Positions 62,202 through 64,000 of a DNA stretch of 64,000 nucleotides are shown here, in pieces (positions within the stretch are counted from its first letter, which is position 1; every line of letters starts with the position of its first letter). The stretch covers positions 124,001 through 188,000 of the forward strand of contig NZ_RBAK01000002.1 of assembly GCF_003626595.1 (NCBI RefSeq), written 5' to 3'. This stretch comes from Micromonospora endolithica (GTDB lineage: Bacteria > Actinomycetota > Actinomycetes > Mycobacteriales > Micromonosporaceae). Both the position numbers and the translations under genes were made by a program. The notes under the pieces were generated by a model. That model was given only the letters and a program-made list of their open reading frames with translations, made no database searches and was not told the DNA's origin.

Positions 62202-62367
62202 GCCGGCAAGTGTGGCACCGCTCACGCCCCCTGCCCAGGGCCACCGTCCGGTGCCCGAGCCGGTCGATCCGGGCCAGGGTCACCGCGCACCATCCGGCCG
62301 GCGACAGCGCCACCGGGTACGCAGCGCGCGCTCGTCGTCGTACCGCCGGCTCGCGGGCCCGGTCCGT

Positions 62368-63015
62368 TCACCGGCCATCGCCGCCCACCTCGGCCTTCGT
62401 CTCGAACGTCGCACCGGTCGACGTGGCGTCACCGGTCGCCGCCGCTTCCTCGGGCTCTCGCGATGCGGTGGCGTCCCGGCCTGGCGATGCGACGGCGTCA
62501 CCGCTCGGCGACACGGCGGTCTCCTGGCCCGGGCGACGGTCGGCCCGGCGGGCGCGGGCCAGCGACCGGCCGGCGACCGCCAGCACCACGGCCAGCACGA
62601 CGCCGAACCCGACGGCGGTGGCGAACCAGTCGATGCCGGAGGCGAGCACCGCCAGGCCGCCGAAGAGCGGGACCCCGATCACGATGCCGGTCCAGGCGCC
62701 CCGCCGCGCGGTCCGCACCTGCTCGGCCAGGTCGGCCGACTCCGCGCCCCGCCCGGCGTGCCCGGCCTCTCCCGACCCCGCCGCTCCCCTGCTCCGGGCC
62801 GCCCGCCGCCGCTCCATCAGGTGCGTCAGTGGCGCGAACAGCCCCCACACCGCGCCCCACGTGCCGGCCCGGACGACGACCAGGCTCAGCGGCTCGTCCG
62901 ATCGTTCGTACAGCTTGACCGGGAACCAGAGCAGGGTGGCCAGCAACGCGCAGGCCACGTAGACCCCGGGCGGGCCGAGCCGGATCGGGAAGAGATCACG
63001 CAGGGACCGTGCCAT
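62368..63015 (-). CDS. Hypothetical membrane protein
   Basis: This 215-residue protein has four predicted membrane helices (about residues 18-33, 45-62, 108-128 and 132-148) separated by a basic loop, and a Ser/Ala/Glu-rich C-terminal tail of about 65 residues (EPEEAAATGDATSTGATFE). I do not recognise the family. No strong ribosome site is visible upstream. Confidence 0.7.
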   Translation of the reverse strand: MARSLRDLFPIRLGPPGVYVACALLATLLWFPVKLYERSDEPLSLVVVRAGTWGAVWGLFAPLTHLMERRRAARSRGAAGSGEAGHAGRGAESADLAEQVRTARRGAWTGIVIGVPLFGGLAVLASGIDWFATAVGFGVVLAVVLAVAGRSLARARRADRRPGQETAVSPSGDAVASPGRDATASREPEEAAATGDATSTGATFETKAEVGGDGR

Positions 63016-63109
63016 GCGCCCGCGTTACCCGCCCCGCTCTCCGCCCACTCCTGTTCGGACCGTCCCGAGATCCCGGTCCACGGGTTGTGGATGCAGGCCG
63101 AAGATCCGC

Positions 63110-63165
63110 GCAACTTCGGGGAAGATGTCCCCTCGTTCACGCCGAAGGCAGCAACTTCCCCGAAA
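63110..63165. repeat. Family C intergenic repeat, copy 2
   Basis: GCAACTTCGGGGAAGATGTCCCC at 63110-63132 and, inverted, GCAACTTCCCCGAAA at 63151-63165. The GGGGACATCTTC block also occurs at 44930-44941. Lies in the 252-bp gap before the udgX 3' end. Confidence 0.6.
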
Positions 63166-63267
63166 CTGCCACCCGTCGCCGAGCGGGCCCCGGGTCGTGA
63201 CGGGCGCCGGTCGCCCGTTGGGGATGGCGTCGGGTCGCTGCCCCGGTCCGGGGTCCCGCGGGAACGG

Positions 63268-63966
63268 TCAGGCGAGAGCGCGGGCGGCCAGCGTCAGGTC
63301 GGCGACCAGCCCGTCGTACGCCGTGTCCTGGTCGTCGGCGCGCAGCACCGCGGACGGGTGGATGGTGGCCAGCAGGCGGGCCGGCGGTGCGTCGGCGGCC
63401 CGGCCGGCGCTGTCCACCGGCACCTCCCGGAAGTCCTCGGGGTGCTGGGCGGACGCCGGCCAGGGCAGCAGCTCGCCGCGCTGCCGGGTGACCCGGAAGG
63501 TCGGGCCGAGCAGCGCCTTCGCCGCGGTCGCCCCGAGCACCACCACGATCTCCGGGCGGAGCCGGGCGAACTCGGCGACCAGCCACGGGCGGCAGGCGAC
63601 GATGTGCACCCGGTCCGGCGTCTGGTGGATCCGCCGCTTGCCGCGCAGCTCGAAGCGGAAGTGCTTGACGGCGTTGGTCAGGTAGATCTGTCCGGGGTCC
63701 AGGCCGGCGTCGTCGACCGCCTTGCGCAGCAGCCGACCCGCCGGACCGACGAAGGGCAGCCCCTTCTGGTCCTCCATGTCACCGGGCTGCTCCCCCACGA
63801 ACACCACCCGGGCGCTCTCGTCGCCCCGGCCGAAGACGGTCTGCGAGGCGTCCCGGTACAGCTCGCAGCCCCGGCAGCCGGCCGCCGCCTCGCGCAACTC
63901 GGCGGTGGTGTCAGCCTGGGGCGGGATGAACTCCTGGGCACCGGGGGCGGTGTCGGTTTCGGCCAT
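63268..63966 (-). CDS. udgX: UdgX-type uracil-DNA glycosylase
   Basis: The 232-residue protein has the family 4/5 uracil-DNA glycosylase motifs VFVGEQPGDMEDQKGLPFVGPAGRLL and, at residues 110-114, KRRIH, the loop diagnostic of UdgX, whose histidine (His114 here) bonds covalently to the abasic site. HPSAVLR is the second active-site motif. I count only three cysteines (31, 34 and 125), although the family's cluster normally uses four ligands. Start at MAETDTAPG is conservative; an 11-residue extension from a GTG is possible. Confidence 0.9.
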   Translation of the reverse strand: MAETDTAPGAQEFIPPQADTTAELREAAAGCRGCELYRDASQTVFGRGDESARVVFVGEQPGDMEDQKGLPFVGPAGRLLRKAVDDAGLDPGQIYLTNAVKHFRFELRGKRRIHQTPDRVHIVACRPWLVAEFARLRPEIVVVLGATAAKALLGPTFRVTRQRGELLPWPASAQHPEDFREVPVDSAGRAADAPPARLLATIHPSAVLRADDQDTAYDGLVADLTLAARALA

Positions 63967-64000
63967 GACGACCGTTCTACCCCGTCCGCCCGCGCTCACG

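Overview
The window is about 71-72% G+C, uses many GTG starts and carries an actinobacterial housekeeping set. HrdB-type sigA, DUF4193, DUF3039, DUF3046, DUF3099, DUF7455, IdeR, nrdR-nrdJ next to lexA, hflX, dapF-miaA-miaB, rny, recX-recA, gluABCD and a secreted GH5-CBM2 cellulase together suggest a Micromonosporaceae chromosome, most likely Micromonospora. That genus call is inference from gene content and from intergenic repeats I associate with the group. There is no phage, plasmid or IS signature, no CRISPR array, and no tRNA or rRNA gene that I can see.

Layout. 1-4.8 kb: cell-envelope and regulatory housekeeping (partial gene, DUF4193, LytR_C protein, suhB, principal sigma factor, DUF7455). 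5-12.8 kb: SF2 helicase, TRIC channel, psuG-psuK pseudouridine salvage, a BrnT/BrnA-like toxin-antitoxin pair, a HhH-GPD glycosylase-like protein and a secreted subtilase. 13-18.6 kb: methyltransferase, dtd, Spo0M, a second sigma-70 factor and an autoregulated ArsR-SRPBCC-VOC operon. 18.6-24.4 kb: reversible protein acylation (acuC and a GNAT/acyl-CoA-synthetase acetyltransferase), sulfurtransferase, IdeR. 24.5-28.3 kb: RibD-like reductase, a TraR/DksA protein with an unusual leader, and a TetR-controlled CPBP protease operon. 28.4-33.4 kb: nrdR-nrdJ and lexA. 33.5-43.4 kb: a large exported protein with a Gly/Arg tail, epoxide hydrolase, hflX, malic enzyme, and dapF-miaA-LigB-like. 43.6-49.4 kb: DUF349, cellulase, miaB, small hypotheticals. 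49.6-54.1 kb: selD and the gluABCD glutamate importer. 54.2-64 kb: rny, BKACE, recX, recA, DUF3046, MFS, acyl-CoA dehydrogenase and a UdgX-type uracil-DNA glycosylase.

Most noteworthy. (1) The two sigma-70 genes share a 191-nt stretch that is identical at every synonymous site, as expected from gene conversion. (2) rny is preceded by a long, structured leader with two small ORFs joined to each other and to rny by ATGA overlaps. (3) The TraR/DksA gene has a predicted leaderless 85-codon leader ORF that runs across an intrinsic-terminator hairpin and ends at its ATG. (4) recA has a PafBC-type promoter, a LexA box and two perfect DnaA boxes. (5) At least three families of palindromic intergenic repeats sit mostly between convergent genes and often touch stop codons. 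(6) The ArsR and TetR operons have clear, well-placed operators.

DNA-damage functions (lexA, recA, recX, udgX, HhH-GPD), RNA turnover and modification (rny, miaA, miaB, dtd, psuGK, hflX) and nucleotide supply (nrdJ/nrdR) dominate the window.
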